Positions 41,534 to 49,705 of a DNA stretch of 64,000 nucleotides are shown here, one piece after another; positions within the stretch are counted from its first letter, which is position 1, and each line of letters opens with the position of its first letter. The stretch is taken from positions 930,001-994,000 of the forward strand of contig NZ_CP010554.1 of the NCBI RefSeq assembly GCF_000934545.1, written 5' to 3'. This DNA comes from Rugosibacter aromaticivorans (GTDB taxonomy: Bacteria > Pseudomonadota > Gammaproteobacteria > Burkholderiales > Rhodocyclaceae). A model generated the notes under the pieces. It had not been told where the DNA came from and ran no database searches. It worked only from the letters and a program-made list of their open reading frames with translations. The position numbers and the translations under genes were made by a program.

Positions 41534-41554
41534 AAAGTAATAGATTATTACTTT
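41534..41554. promoter_or_regulatory. 21-base palindrome downstream of the S24 repressor
   Basis: AAAGTAATA (41534-41542), spacer GAT, TATTACTTT (41546-41554), perfect arms. It lies between the radC terminator and the 3' end of the repressor gene. It has no T-run on either strand, so it is more like a protein-binding site than a terminator. A similar half (TAGATT then TAATA) occurs in the repressor-flhD promoter region at about 42251. Confidence 0.45.
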
Positions 41555-41572
41555 TAGGGGAGTGCGTAATGG

Positions 41573-42220
41573 CTACCGAGCCTGCCCGGAAAAGACGACT
41601 GTGCCGCAGACGATAGCGTCATCAGGTAGCGGCATGATGGGCGTGGGCCAGCTGGAGTTTAGTGTCTTGAGAAAGCGCCCCTCCGGTGTGACCACCAGTC
41701 TTCGGAAGAAAGCGATTTCACCCTTGAGTACCACGACGTCCCTTCCGTGATCGGGGGGTACGCAAGGATCGATGAAGATGATCTCCCCCTCGCGGTATCC
41801 ATCGTCTCCGATCATGGCCTCGCCAAGAACGGGGAGGGCGAAAGTCTCGTCGCTGTGCTCAACCGGGCACGCCAGCCATGCATTGTGCTTGCGTCCACCC
41901 TGGGAGTTCGGTGGCGCTAGGCTTTCCCAGCTCAATACCGGAACAACCCCCTTGGCGAGCATTCGCGTAGAAATCACCTCTTGGCCTGTCAGCTGATCGG
42001 GGGTCACTCCGAGGACACTGGCGATTTTCTGAAGGGTTTCCTTGCGAGGATGCTTTGCCTTCGAACGTTCCTTGAGAATCCTGTTGATGGCGGGCTGCGA
42101 AACTCCTGAACGATTTGCCAACTCCGTTTGGTTCAACCGGTGTTTGCTCATCAGCGCTTCAAGAATTTCGGCGACGGGGTTGCTGCTGCTCACGGTCATC
42201 GTGGTTTCGGTGTTCGTCAT
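41573..42220 (-). CDS. cI/SetR-like repressor with degenerate S24 domain
   Basis: A 215-residue repressor. The N-terminal HTH is RLNQTELANRSGVSQPAINRILKERSKAKHPRKETLQKIASVLGV. The C-terminal S24 domain keeps the fold (KGVVPVLSWESLAP, REGEIIFIDPCVPPDHGRDVVVLKGE), but the catalytic Ser is Ala135 (LGEAMIGDDG instead of G-x-S-M) and the catalytic Lys is Arg173 (AFFRRL instead of VKRL). No Ala-Gly cleavage pair is visible in the hinge. It faces the FlhDC-like genes across an 81-base promoter region, as SetR faces its operon in SXT. RecA-driven self-cleavage should not be possible. Confidence 0.85.
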   Translation of the reverse strand: MTNTETTMTVSSSNPVAEILEALMSKHRLNQTELANRSGVSQPAINRILKERSKAKHPRKETLQKIASVLGVTPDQLTGQEVISTRMLAKGVVPVLSWESLAPPNSQGGRKHNAWLACPVEHSDETFALPVLGEAMIGDDGYREGEIIFIDPCVPPDHGRDVVVLKGEIAFFRRLVVTPEGRFLKTLNSSWPTPIMPLPDDAIVCGTVVFSGQAR

Positions 42221-42238
42221 AATTTATGCTTTGTTTCG

Positions 42239-42266
42239 TTGTCAGACGCATAGATTGTAATATAAA
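42239..42266 (+). promoter_or_regulatory. candidate promoter of the flhDC-like operon
   Basis: TTGTCA (42239-42244) and TATAAA (42261-42266) are separated by 16 bases, placed 36 bases ahead of the flhD-like ATG. It is the natural target of the divergent repressor. Confidence 0.5.
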
Positions 42267-42301
42267 ATGCGCACTCGTGACCACTTAAATGATTTTCTAT
42301 T

Positions 42302-42604
42302 ATGGAAAAACGCGACATACTCAAAATTAACAGACAGTTCCTGTTGCTCACGCGCCAGCTGGCACAGGACGGAAAAGCGGCTGAACTCATGACTGGGCTT
42401 CCGCGCTCAGTGATCGACAAGATCGCCAATCTCGACATGGATGAAATCGAGGAGTTGGCGGAGACGGTAGGTATTTCGCTCTACACACTCAGATTGACGG
42501 ACCCGGCCTTTAGCCGGCTTATCCAGATGCCTCGGGACGCGAAAAGCACTTACGCCGAGGCAACACTGGTAAGCAACGGCCGTGTCGGCGCTACTTTCCC
42601 CTGA
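42302..42604 (+). CDS. FlhD-like transcription activator subunit (SetD/AcaD type)
   Basis: A 100-residue protein. MEKRDILKINRQFLLLTRQLAQDGKAAELMTGLPRSVIDKIANLDMDEIEELAETVGISLYTLRL follows the FlhD pattern (LN..YL.LAQ.L...D...A...LG.......L..L...Q...LA.T...LC.FR). On SXT/R391 and IncC elements FlhDC homologues (SetDC, AcaDC) switch on the conjugation genes. No ribosome site of strength is seen. Its end overlaps the flhC-like gene by 23 bases. Confidence 0.75.
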   Translation: MEKRDILKINRQFLLLTRQLAQDGKAAELMTGLPRSVIDKIANLDMDEIEELAETVGISLYTLRLTDPAFSRLIQMPRDAKSTYAEATLVSNGRVGATFP

Positions 42605-43073
42605 GGAGCTGGAAAACAGTCGGGTTGCTCATGAGCTGATCCGGTTGAAGCTCCGGGTGCCGATCGTGCATTACCTGACGAGTATCCATTCGAAGCCCCT
42701 TCGGTTGCGCTGGCGGCAGCTTCATAGCGAGAGTCCGCCCAATGGCAAGCTGCCGGATTCGGTCCGATCTTTCATTGCGGATGCAATGACGTTGGCCAAT
42801 CTATCCAGCTTCGTTGCCCTCTACAACCGGCTTGACGACGGGGAGGGGAGGTCGGTTACGGCCGGAATGCTGTTGCGTGCCTGGAAAATGCACTGCCGAG
42901 TTGGGAGCGAGAATCTGGATATTAACGCTGCCTGGTATGCCATTAGGGACGTGCGCTCCAAGATCGTTGGGTGGCAGCGGTGCTCAAGGTGCCAGACCAT
43001 GTTCATCTACGAACCCAATGTGTCGCATGCACGGTCATGTCCATTCTGTGCTCTGGCGAAAACCCGCGCTTGA
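42582..43073 (+). CDS. FlhC-like transcription activator subunit (SetC/AcaC type)
   Basis: A 163-residue protein starting at GTG. RSKIVGWQRCSRCQTMFIYEPNVSHARSCPFCALA contains the four-cysteine zinc site of FlhC (C-x2-C and C-x2-C). The middle has VRSFIADAMTLANLSSFVALYNRLDDGE, resembling FlhC's helical DNA-contact region. It would form a heterohexamer-type complex with the FlhD-like protein and bind boxes ahead of transfer genes. Because the element is not motile machinery, conjugation control is the likely job. Confidence 0.75.
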   Translation: MSALLSPEELENSRVAHELIRLKLRVPIVHYLTSIHSKPLRLRWRQLHSESPPNGKLPDSVRSFIADAMTLANLSSFVALYNRLDDGEGRSVTAGMLLRAWKMHCRVGSENLDINAAWYAIRDVRSKIVGWQRCSRCQTMFIYEPNVSHARSCPFCALAKTRA

Positions 43074-43201
43074 TCCCTTCCAGCTATCGCAGACTCATGG
43101 TGAGTGAGGTGTGTTCATCAAAATGATTGGGTAGATGCTGCTTTTCTGATAGAGTTCCCCCTAAAAGAAGCTATGTGTTTTGGATAAGGGGAGGCGGAAT
43201 A

Positions 43202-44110
43202 GTGTCGAAGAAGCTCGCTGCATTGTCACAGACACAGCGTGAAAGGCTTGCTCATCTTGAACTGAGAGCTTTCTTCACCGGTGAGTGCCGGCGTGCCGAT
43301 ATCGAATCCCGTTTCGGCGTCAAGCCTGCGGCTGCAACACGTGATCTCGGTGCATACCGGGATTTGGCTCCTCACAACCTCGAATACGATTCCGTGTCCA
43401 GGTGTTACCGGCCAACACCAAATTTCAAGCCGGTTTTTGAGTTTTCTAGCGACCGGGTTTTGAGTTGGCTTCTTCAAGGGTTTGGCGATGGCCTTGACCT
43501 ACGCCTGAAAAAAGCAGCCCCGTGCGAGGGGCCAGGAAACCTTGTTCGACCGAATCTTGAAATTCTCGCCGCCGTCACCCGCGCACTTTGCGCGAAGAGG
43601 CCGCTAAAGATTACCTACCTGTCGCTTTCATCCGGCGCCAGCACTCGCGTAATCGTTCCGGTTGCGTTGGCTGACAACGGGCTTCGTTGGCATGTTCGTG
43701 CTTTTGATCGGGCGAAGGCCCGCTTCTCGGACTTCGTGCTTACTCGCATAACCAAGACCAAAGAAATGCTTGAAGAGGCGCGGGAGCAAGAGCTTCTGCC
43801 GGCCGATGAGCAGTGGGTTCGTATCGTGGATCTGGAAATCGTTCCTCATCCCGGAGTTAAGTGGTCTGCTGGCGTGGAGGCCGACTACGCGATGGAGGAA
43901 GGTGCGATCAAGCTGCGCACGAGGGCAGCACTGGCAGGGTATGTCCTTCGTCGTTGGACTGTGGACTGTTCGGATAACCATTCATTGGATCCGAGGTCGC
44001 ACCACCTTTGGCTTCGGAACACACCAACCCTCTATGGGGTTGAGAGTGCGGTACTGGCTCCCGGGTATCTAGCCTCAGATCAAGTGAGAGTTGAAGATGA
44101 GTGCGACTGA
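43202..44110 (+). CDS. brxR: WYL-domain transcription regulator of the BREX cluster (BrxR-like)
   Basis: A 302-residue regulator. A winged-helix domain (QRERLAHLELRAFFTGECRRADIESRFGVKPAAATRDLGAYRDLAPHNLEYDSVSRCY) is followed by a WYL domain (RPLKITYLSLSSGASTRVIVPVALADNGLRWHVRAFDRAKARFSDFVLTRI) and a C-terminal WCX-like domain. This is the BrxR/CapW layout, a repressor placed first in defence clusters. GTG at 43202 is chosen after GGGGAGG; an ATG at 43127 would add 25 residues. Its 3' end overlaps brxF. Confidence 0.85.
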   Translation: MSKKLAALSQTQRERLAHLELRAFFTGECRRADIESRFGVKPAAATRDLGAYRDLAPHNLEYDSVSRCYRPTPNFKPVFEFSSDRVLSWLLQGFGDGLDLRLKKAAPCEGPGNLVRPNLEILAAVTRALCAKRPLKITYLSLSSGASTRVIVPVALADNGLRWHVRAFDRAKARFSDFVLTRITKTKEMLEEAREQELLPADEQWVRIVDLEIVPHPGVKWSAGVEADYAMEEGAIKLRTRAALAGYVLRRWTVDCSDNHSLDPRSHHLWLRNTPTLYGVESAVLAPGYLASDQVRVEDECD

Positions 44111-44582
44111 ATCGATTCCGCCGATGCTTGAAAAACTCGAACGGCTGGTTGATGAAATTGCAGCCCTGCACAGCAAGTTGATTCTGTTGGTCGGTGCGCC
44201 TCACGTTGGCAAGACTAAGTTGTTAAGCGCGTTGGGTGAGAGAGTTGAGGCTGTTCCGTTAAACGCCGGCTCACAGTTGGGACGGCAACTGGCCGGGTTG
44301 CCTCAGAAGCAGCGTCATCTCGAAGCAGGGAACATCCTGCGTGAGTTGGCGGATCACCATGCGTGCGGAGACCTGCTCTTGATCGACAACATCGAGTTGT
44401 TGTTCGACCAGACATTGCAGCTTAATCCGCTTGATCTGCTCAAACGGCACGCGCACACCAGAAGGGTCGTGGCCGTTTGGCCTGGGGAGTTGCGTGAGGG
44501 GCGTTTGACTTATGGCGACATGGGGCATCCAGAACACCGGGACTACGGCACAGAAGGCCTGGTCCCTTTTGAAATTCTGTAA
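44097..44582 (+). CDS. brxF: BREX-3 protein BrxF (P-loop ATPase)
   Basis: A 161-residue P-loop protein. Walker A LVGAPHVGKTKLL and Walker B DLLLIDNIELLF are present, with RRVVAVWPGELREGRLTYGDMGHPEHRDY near the end. BrxF is specific to BREX type 3, where it precedes brxC. Its ATG overlaps the regulator's 3' end by 14 bases, so the two are co-translated. Confidence 0.82.
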   Translation: MSATESIPPMLEKLERLVDEIAALHSKLILLVGAPHVGKTKLLSALGERVEAVPLNAGSQLGRQLAGLPQKQRHLEAGNILRELADHHACGDLLLIDNIELLFDQTLQLNPLDLLKRHAHTRRVVAVWPGELREGRLTYGDMGHPEHRDYGTEGLVPFEIL

Positions 44583-44600
44583 CGGGAAAGCGAGGAACGC

Positions 44601-47600
44601 ATGCGCTACGGCGATCTAATCCAATTCGAGCCGATTGAATCGGTAATTCAGCTGCTTGATGCTAATCGGCCGGACATGGCTTCGAGGCTCGTGTCGACCT
44701 ACGTCATTTCCGATGACATGGCCGAGCGCATCGCCAAGCTCATGATTCCCCAGCTGGCCTTCGATGAATCCGTCGATCACAAGGGCGTCCTGGTCGTCGG
44801 AAACTACGGTACGGGTAAGTCGCATTTGATGTCGGTGCTCTCGCTGGTTGCCGAGGATGCCAGTTTCGTGTCGATGATCCGGCATCCGAAAGTCGCTGAA
44901 GCCGCCACCGCGATCGCGGGAAAGTTCAAGGTTCACCGCATCGAGATATCAAGCCAGATGTCGCTGCGCGACATCATCACGCAGCAGTTGGAGTTGTTCC
45001 TGGAGAAGCACGGCATCAGCTACTCGTTTCCGCCGGCAGACAAGGTGGTCAACAATAAGGCTGCTTTCGAGGAAATGATGGCGGCATTTGCGGAAGTCCA
45101 CCCCAACCACGGCGTGCTGCTGGTGGTCGACGAGTTCCTCGAATACCTGCGCTCCCGCAAAGACCACGATCTGGTGCTGGACCTATCGTTTCTGCGTGAG
45201 ATTGGCGAAGTCACCAAGCACCTGCGTTTCCGCTTCGTTGCAGGCGTTCAGGAGGCGATTTTTGACAGCAGTCGCTTCGAGCACGTTGCCGACAGCCTGC
45301 GCCGCGTGAAAGACCGTTTCACCCAAGTGCTGCTGGCCCGCCAGGACGTGAGTTTCGTGGTGGCCGAGCGTCTGCTCAAGAAGTCCGCTGACCAGCAGGA
45401 CAAAATCCGCAGCTACCTGACACCGTTCGCCAAGTTCTATGGCTCGATGAACGAACGCATGGACGAATACGTTCGCCTATTTCCTGTTCACCCCGATTAT
45501 CTGAAAACGTTCGAACGCATCAGCTTTGCCGAAAAGCGTAACGCTCTGGAGACGCTGTCTCTGGCCATGCGAGCCTTGGTCGACAAGGATGTGCCGTCCG
45601 ATCGCCCTGGCCTGATCACCTTCGATGACTACTGGAAGACGGTGCAGGGCAATTCCGTGTTCCGTAGTGACCCGAACATCAAGGAAGTACTCCGCGTTTC
45701 AGAAGTGCTGGATTCTCGCGTCCAGCAAGCCTTCACGCGCCCGGCTTACAAGCCGATGGCGCTGCGCATCATCAATGGCCTGTTCGTCCATCGGTTGACC
45801 ACGGGCGGAGATATTCACGTGCCAATTGGCCCGACCGCTGAAGAACTGCGCGACACGCTCTGCCTGTACCAGCCGGGCATCGAGGATATGGGTGGCGAGC
45901 CGGCAGCGGATCTGTTGTCGCTTGTCCAGACCGTCATGCGCGAAATCATCAAGACCGTCAACGGCCAGTTTATCTCCAAGGCGCCCGACACCGAGCAGTA
46001 CTACCTCGATCTCAAGAAAGACATCGACTACGACGCGCAAATCGAGAAGCGCGCCGAAGCGCTGTCAGACGACACGCTGGATCGCGCCTACTACAACGCC
46101 ATCAAACGACTGATGGAACGCACCGACGAGACTACCTACGTCACCGGGCATCAGATATGGCAGTACCAGATCGAGTGGCAAGACCGGCGCGTCGATCGCA
46201 ATGGCTACCTGTTCTTTGGTGCGCCCAACGATCGACCAACCGCGCAGCCGGAGCGTGATTTCTACATCTACTTCATCCAGCCTTTCGAGCCGCCACGTTT
46301 CCGCGACGAAAGCAAGACGGACGAGGTGTTCTTCCGCTTGAAGGGGCTGGACGAAGAGATCAAGCGCCATCTCTCGTTCTACGCAGCTGCGCAGGATTTG
46401 GCATCCACCGCCAGCGGCGGTGCGAAGGCAATCTATATCTCGAAGGCAGATGACGTCTTGCGCGCCATGAGCAAGTGGCTACAGGAAAAGCAGATGACCG
46501 CCTTTGAAGTGACCTACCAGGGCAAAACCAAGACCCTACAGGACTGGTCGAAAGGGGTCTCCATGCGCGACAAAGCGCGTCTCGGCCCGGATGAGCGTAT
46601 CAACTTCCGCGACGTGGTCAACATCGTCTCGGGTCTGGCATTGAGTCCGCAGTTCGCCGAAACCTCGCCCGAATACCCCAGCTTCTCCGTGCTGGTAACG
46701 GAAGCCAACCGCAAGCAGCTGATCGGCAACGCGCTCAAGGCATTGGCGGGCGGCACGCGCACCAAGGATGCTGCGGCGATTCTCGACGCACTCGAAATGC
46801 TGGACGGCGACCGCATCGAACCTGGCCGCTCACGGTACGCACAAGAAGTACTTGCACGCTTGAAGGTCAAAGGCCACGGCCAGGTGTTGAACCGCAGTGA
46901 GTTGTTGTCCGGGCCGAGCGATGTGGAGTACTTCGCCCCGGTGCGCTTCCGTCTGGAACCCGACCTGCTGGTTACTGTACTCGGCGGCCTAGTGTACGCC
47001 GGTGACATTGTGCTCGCCATCACTGGCGACAAGATCGACTCCGGCAAGCTCACCCTGCTTGCCGAACGCTCGCTGGATGAACTCGCGCAGTTCAAGCATG
47101 TCGAGGCGCCGAAAGAGATTAACGTCGCGGTGCTGCGCTCATTGTTCGAGTTGCTAGGCTTGTCCCCTGGACTCGCTCAGCTGGCCACCCAGGGTTCTGA
47201 AGAGCCGGTCAAGCAGTTGCAGGAGTCTGTCAGCGGGTTGGTACGCCGGGTTTTGGCAGCTAACACCGACATGCAAGGTCGGCTATCCTTCTGGGGCCAA
47301 TCGCTGCTGCGCGAAGATGAGGTGCGCGATTGGCGCACTCGACTCGAAGCCCTTAAGACATTCACCGAGTCGCTGGCACCCTACAACACAGTCGGCAAGC
47401 TCAAGAACCTGCGCATCGGCTCAGGCGACATCGACGCGCAGAAAAAGAACCTCGAAGTATTGGCGGCCGTCGAGCGCCTGCTCGAACTGGTGGCCGAACT
47501 CGGCAGCACGGCAGCGTACCTGTCGCAGGCTGAGATGGTTTTGCCGGGCGACCACCCCTGGGTGAAGCAGGCCCAAGCCGCGCGGAACGATATCTTGTCC

Positions 47601-48326
47601 AAGCTCGGCACGGATCGGACGGTGCAGCATGCTGCCGAATATCGCCAGACCCTCGCTCAACTGAAGAAGGACTACGTCACGGCCTATATCGCCAGTCACA
47701 GCAAGGCGCGGCTGGGTGTTGCGGAAGACAAGACCAAGACTGCGCTGCGCAAGGACTCGCGCCTGGTGGCCATGCGTGCCCTAGCCGGCATTTCGCTGAT
47801 GCCCACCAGCCAGCTCACCGTGTTCGAAGAAAAGCTGGACAACCTGAAGAGCTGCTACCATCTCTCAGACTCCGAACTGGTGGCAAGCCCCTGCTGCCCG
47901 CATTGCAGCTACAAGCCAGCCAATGAATCGCTGCCGTTCGGCGTTGCCGCCAATGCGCTCACGCAACTCGACGACGACCTGGATCGGTTGCTGGCTGGCT
48001 GGCAGCAGACGCTGCTGGACAACCTGGACGACCCGATCATCCAGGCCAACCTCGACTTGCTGAAAGCAGCGGCACGCGCGCTCATTCAGTCCTTCGTGGC
48101 GTCGAAGACCTTGCCCGACCCGGTCACGCCGGACTTTGTCAGCGCGGTTCAGGAAGCGTTGTCTGGCCTGGAAAAGATCGCCGTCACCAGCGATGATATC
48201 AAGAAGGCGTTGCTGCACGGTGGATCACCGGCGACACCGGATGACCTGCGCAAGCGCTTTGAGGCTTTCCTCAATGAGCGTTGCAAGGGCAAGGACGCGA
48301 CCAAGCTGCGTTTCGTGGTGGAGTAA
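44601..48326 (+). CDS. brxC: BREX ATP-binding protein BrxC
   Basis: A 1,241-residue ATPase (DUF6079 type). Walker A is [17 protein letters not shown] (about residue 66) and Walker B-like [20 protein letters not shown] (about 173). The remainder is long and helical, with a C-terminal zinc-like pair [17 protein letters not shown] near residue 1,093. BrxC is required for both methylation-linked immunity and phage exclusion in BREX systems. Follows brxF by 18 bases. Confidence 0.88.
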   Translation: MRYGDLIQFEPIESVIQLLDANRPDMASRLVSTYVISDDMAERIAKLMIPQLAFDESVDHKGVLVVGNYGTGKSHLMSVLSLVAEDASFVSMIRHPKVAEAATAIAGKFKVHRIEISSQMSLRDIITQQLELFLEKHGISYSFPPADKVVNNKAAFEEMMAAFAEVHPNHGVLLVVDEFLEYLRSRKDHDLVLDLSFLREIGEVTKHLRFRFVAGVQEAIFDSSRFEHVADSLRRVKDRFTQVLLARQDVSFVVAERLLKKSADQQDKIRSYLTPFAKFYGSMNERMDEYVRLFPVHPDYLKTFERISFAEKRNALETLSLAMRALVDKDVPSDRPGLITFDDYWKTVQGNSVFRSDPNIKEVLRVSEVLDSRVQQAFTRPAYKPMALRIINGLFVHRLTTGGDIHVPIGPTAEELRDTLCLYQPGIEDMGGEPAADLLSLVQTVMREIIKTVNGQFISKAPDTEQYYLDLKKDIDYDAQIEKRAEALSDDTLDRAYYNAIKRLMERTDETTYVTGHQIWQYQIEWQDRRVDRNGYLFFGAPNDRPTAQPERDFYIYFIQPFEPPRFRDESKTDEVFFRLKGLDEEIKRHLSFYAAAQDLASTASGGAKAIYISKADDVLRAMSKWLQEKQMTAFEVTYQGKTKTLQDWSKGVSMRDKARLGPDERINFRDVVNIVSGLALSPQFAETSPEYPSFSVLVTEANRKQLIGNALKALAGGTRTKDAAAILDALEMLDGDRIEPGRSRYAQEVLARLKVKGHGQVLNRSELLSGPSDVEYFAPVRFRLEPDLLVTVLGGLVYAGDIVLAITGDKIDSGKLTLLAERSLDELAQFKHVEAPKEINVAVLRSLFELLGLSPGLAQLATQGSEEPVKQLQESVSGLVRRVLAANTDMQGRLSFWGQSLLREDEVRDWRTRLEALKTFTESLAPYNTVGKLKNLRIGSGDIDAQKKNLEVLAAVERLLELVAELGSTAAYLSQAEMVLPGDHPWVKQAQAARNDILSKLGTDRTVQHAAEYRQTLAQLKKDYVTAYIASHSKARLGVAEDKTKTALRKDSRLVAMRALAGISLMPTSQLTVFEEKLDNLKSCYHLSDSELVASPCCPHCSYKPANESLPFGVAANALTQLDDDLDRLLAGWQQTLLDNLDDPIIQANLDLLKAAARALIQSFVASKTLPDPVTPDFVSAVQEALSGLEKIAVTSDDIKKALLHGGSPATPDDLRKRFEAFLNERCKGKDATKLRFVVE

Positions 48327-48328
48327 CG

Positions 48329-49684
48329 ATGAGCACGCTGGTCGGTCAAGGGCTCACTGACATCGATGCATTGGCATTGGCCGTTCGCGATCGCGAATCG
48401 CGCAGGTTGATCGCGGAAGCAATCACTGCCTATCGAGGAGGAGCCTTACGCTCTTCCATCATGTCGACCTGGATTGCAGTGTCATTCGACATCATCGCCA
48501 AGGCGCGCGAGTTGGCAGCACAAGGCGAAGCGGCTCCAAAGGCATTTGTTCTGGAGTTGGACTCGGCAATCGCCAACAGCGACATCCGAAAGATGCAGAC
48601 AATCGAGAGCGACCTGCTCAAGGCAGCGAACGAGCAGCTTCAACTCTTTGCACCCCATGAGCTCGATGCGCTGGAGCGTTTGCAAAACGACCGCAACCTT
48701 TGCGCCCACCCGGCGTTCATCGTCGAGGATGAGCTCTATCAACCGACCCTTGAGTTGGTTCGGTCACACATTGTCCACGCCCTCCAATACCTGCTGATTC
48801 ACGCTCCCTTGCAAGGCAAGAGCGCCATCACCCGGTTCGATGCCGACATCGTCAGCCCTTCCTTCCCCACAAGTGGCGCAGACATTGGCACGTACATCTG
48901 CGCCAAGTACCTCAACCGGGCCAAAGATGTTCTCGTTATCAATCTGATCAAGGCATTGCTCAGTGCGCCATTCGGCGACGAGCGCGCACGCTTCGTCGGA
49001 CGATCGCGTCTTCTGGCCATGACGTTGAGAGAAGTAGCCAAGGCTAAAACAGCCATTTACGACACGACGGTGCCAGGCTACGTGGCAAAGAAGTTCGACT
49101 CCGTTGGGGACGATGTACTGCTGACCATCTGCCCCTTCCTCGAAAACGATGCGCGCATTTGGGAATGGCTATCCGAGCCCGTGCGTTTGCGCATCAAGCA
49201 ACTTCTCCAGACGGCAGAAGTTGAAACACTCAAAGCTCATGCCGCCTTCGATGCATTCGCGGTTGGCGAACTCGGTGACGTGCTGTTGGCACGGTTAGAC
49301 GCCTTCGATCGGAACACTCAGATCAGCATCATTGGCGAACATCCCAAGAGAGAACTTGTTCGTCGAGGTATTGAGATATACAGCGGGGCAGGCGGCTATC
49401 GAACTGCCGAGTCATGGGGGCAATCCATCGTCCTGCCACTCGCTCCGTACTTTACTGCCGACGATATCCGAGTGCTGCTTGAAGCTGTGCAAGACAACGG
49501 TCAGATTTGGGATGCGGGTGGTACGCCAGACATTCTGAATGCAGTCTTCGACATCACCCATCACTTATTGCCCGAGAGCAGGCAGTATTGGCAGACGTTT
49601 GTCGACGGCCGTATCGCCCATAACCGGGGCAATACCGAGGACCACTATTCCTACCCAGGGCTACAACAACGGCTCGCCGCATAA
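48329..49684 (+). CDS. BREX-associated protein with HEPN-like motif
   Basis: A 451-residue protein placed between brxC and pglX (gap of 2 bases before, 21 after). The first 170 residues are helical and hold ERLQNDRNLCAHPAF, an R-x4-H motif as in HEPN RNases (R-N-L-C-A-H). The rest is helical with no recognised domain (YLNRAKDVLVINLIKALLSAP, VAKKFDSVGDDVLLTICPFLEND). It is not among the six core genes usually listed for BREX type 3. A nuclease role is a suggestion only. Confidence 0.6.
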   Translation: MSTLVGQGLTDIDALALAVRDRESRRLIAEAITAYRGGALRSSIMSTWIAVSFDIIAKARELAAQGEAAPKAFVLELDSAIANSDIRKMQTIESDLLKAANEQLQLFAPHELDALERLQNDRNLCAHPAFIVEDELYQPTLELVRSHIVHALQYLLIHAPLQGKSAITRFDADIVSPSFPTSGADIGTYICAKYLNRAKDVLVINLIKALLSAPFGDERARFVGRSRLLAMTLREVAKAKTAIYDTTVPGYVAKKFDSVGDDVLLTICPFLENDARIWEWLSEPVRLRIKQLLQTAEVETLKAHAAFDAFAVGELGDVLLARLDAFDRNTQISIIGEHPKRELVRRGIEIYSGAGGYRTAESWGQSIVLPLAPYFTADDIRVLLEAVQDNGQIWDAGGTPDILNAVFDITHHLLPESRQYWQTFVDGRIAHNRGNTEDHYSYPGLQQRLAA

Positions 49685-49705
49685 GAACAACAGGGAACTG
49701 ATCGA

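Noticed and set aside
41534..41554. Palindrome as a terminator of the repressor gene
   Set aside because: No T-run follows on the minus strand and the loop is only three bases. A protein site is more likely.
42302..43073. FlhDC of a flagellar system
   Set aside because: No motility genes are near, the proteins are divergent, and the neighbouring cI-like repressor fits an element switch better.
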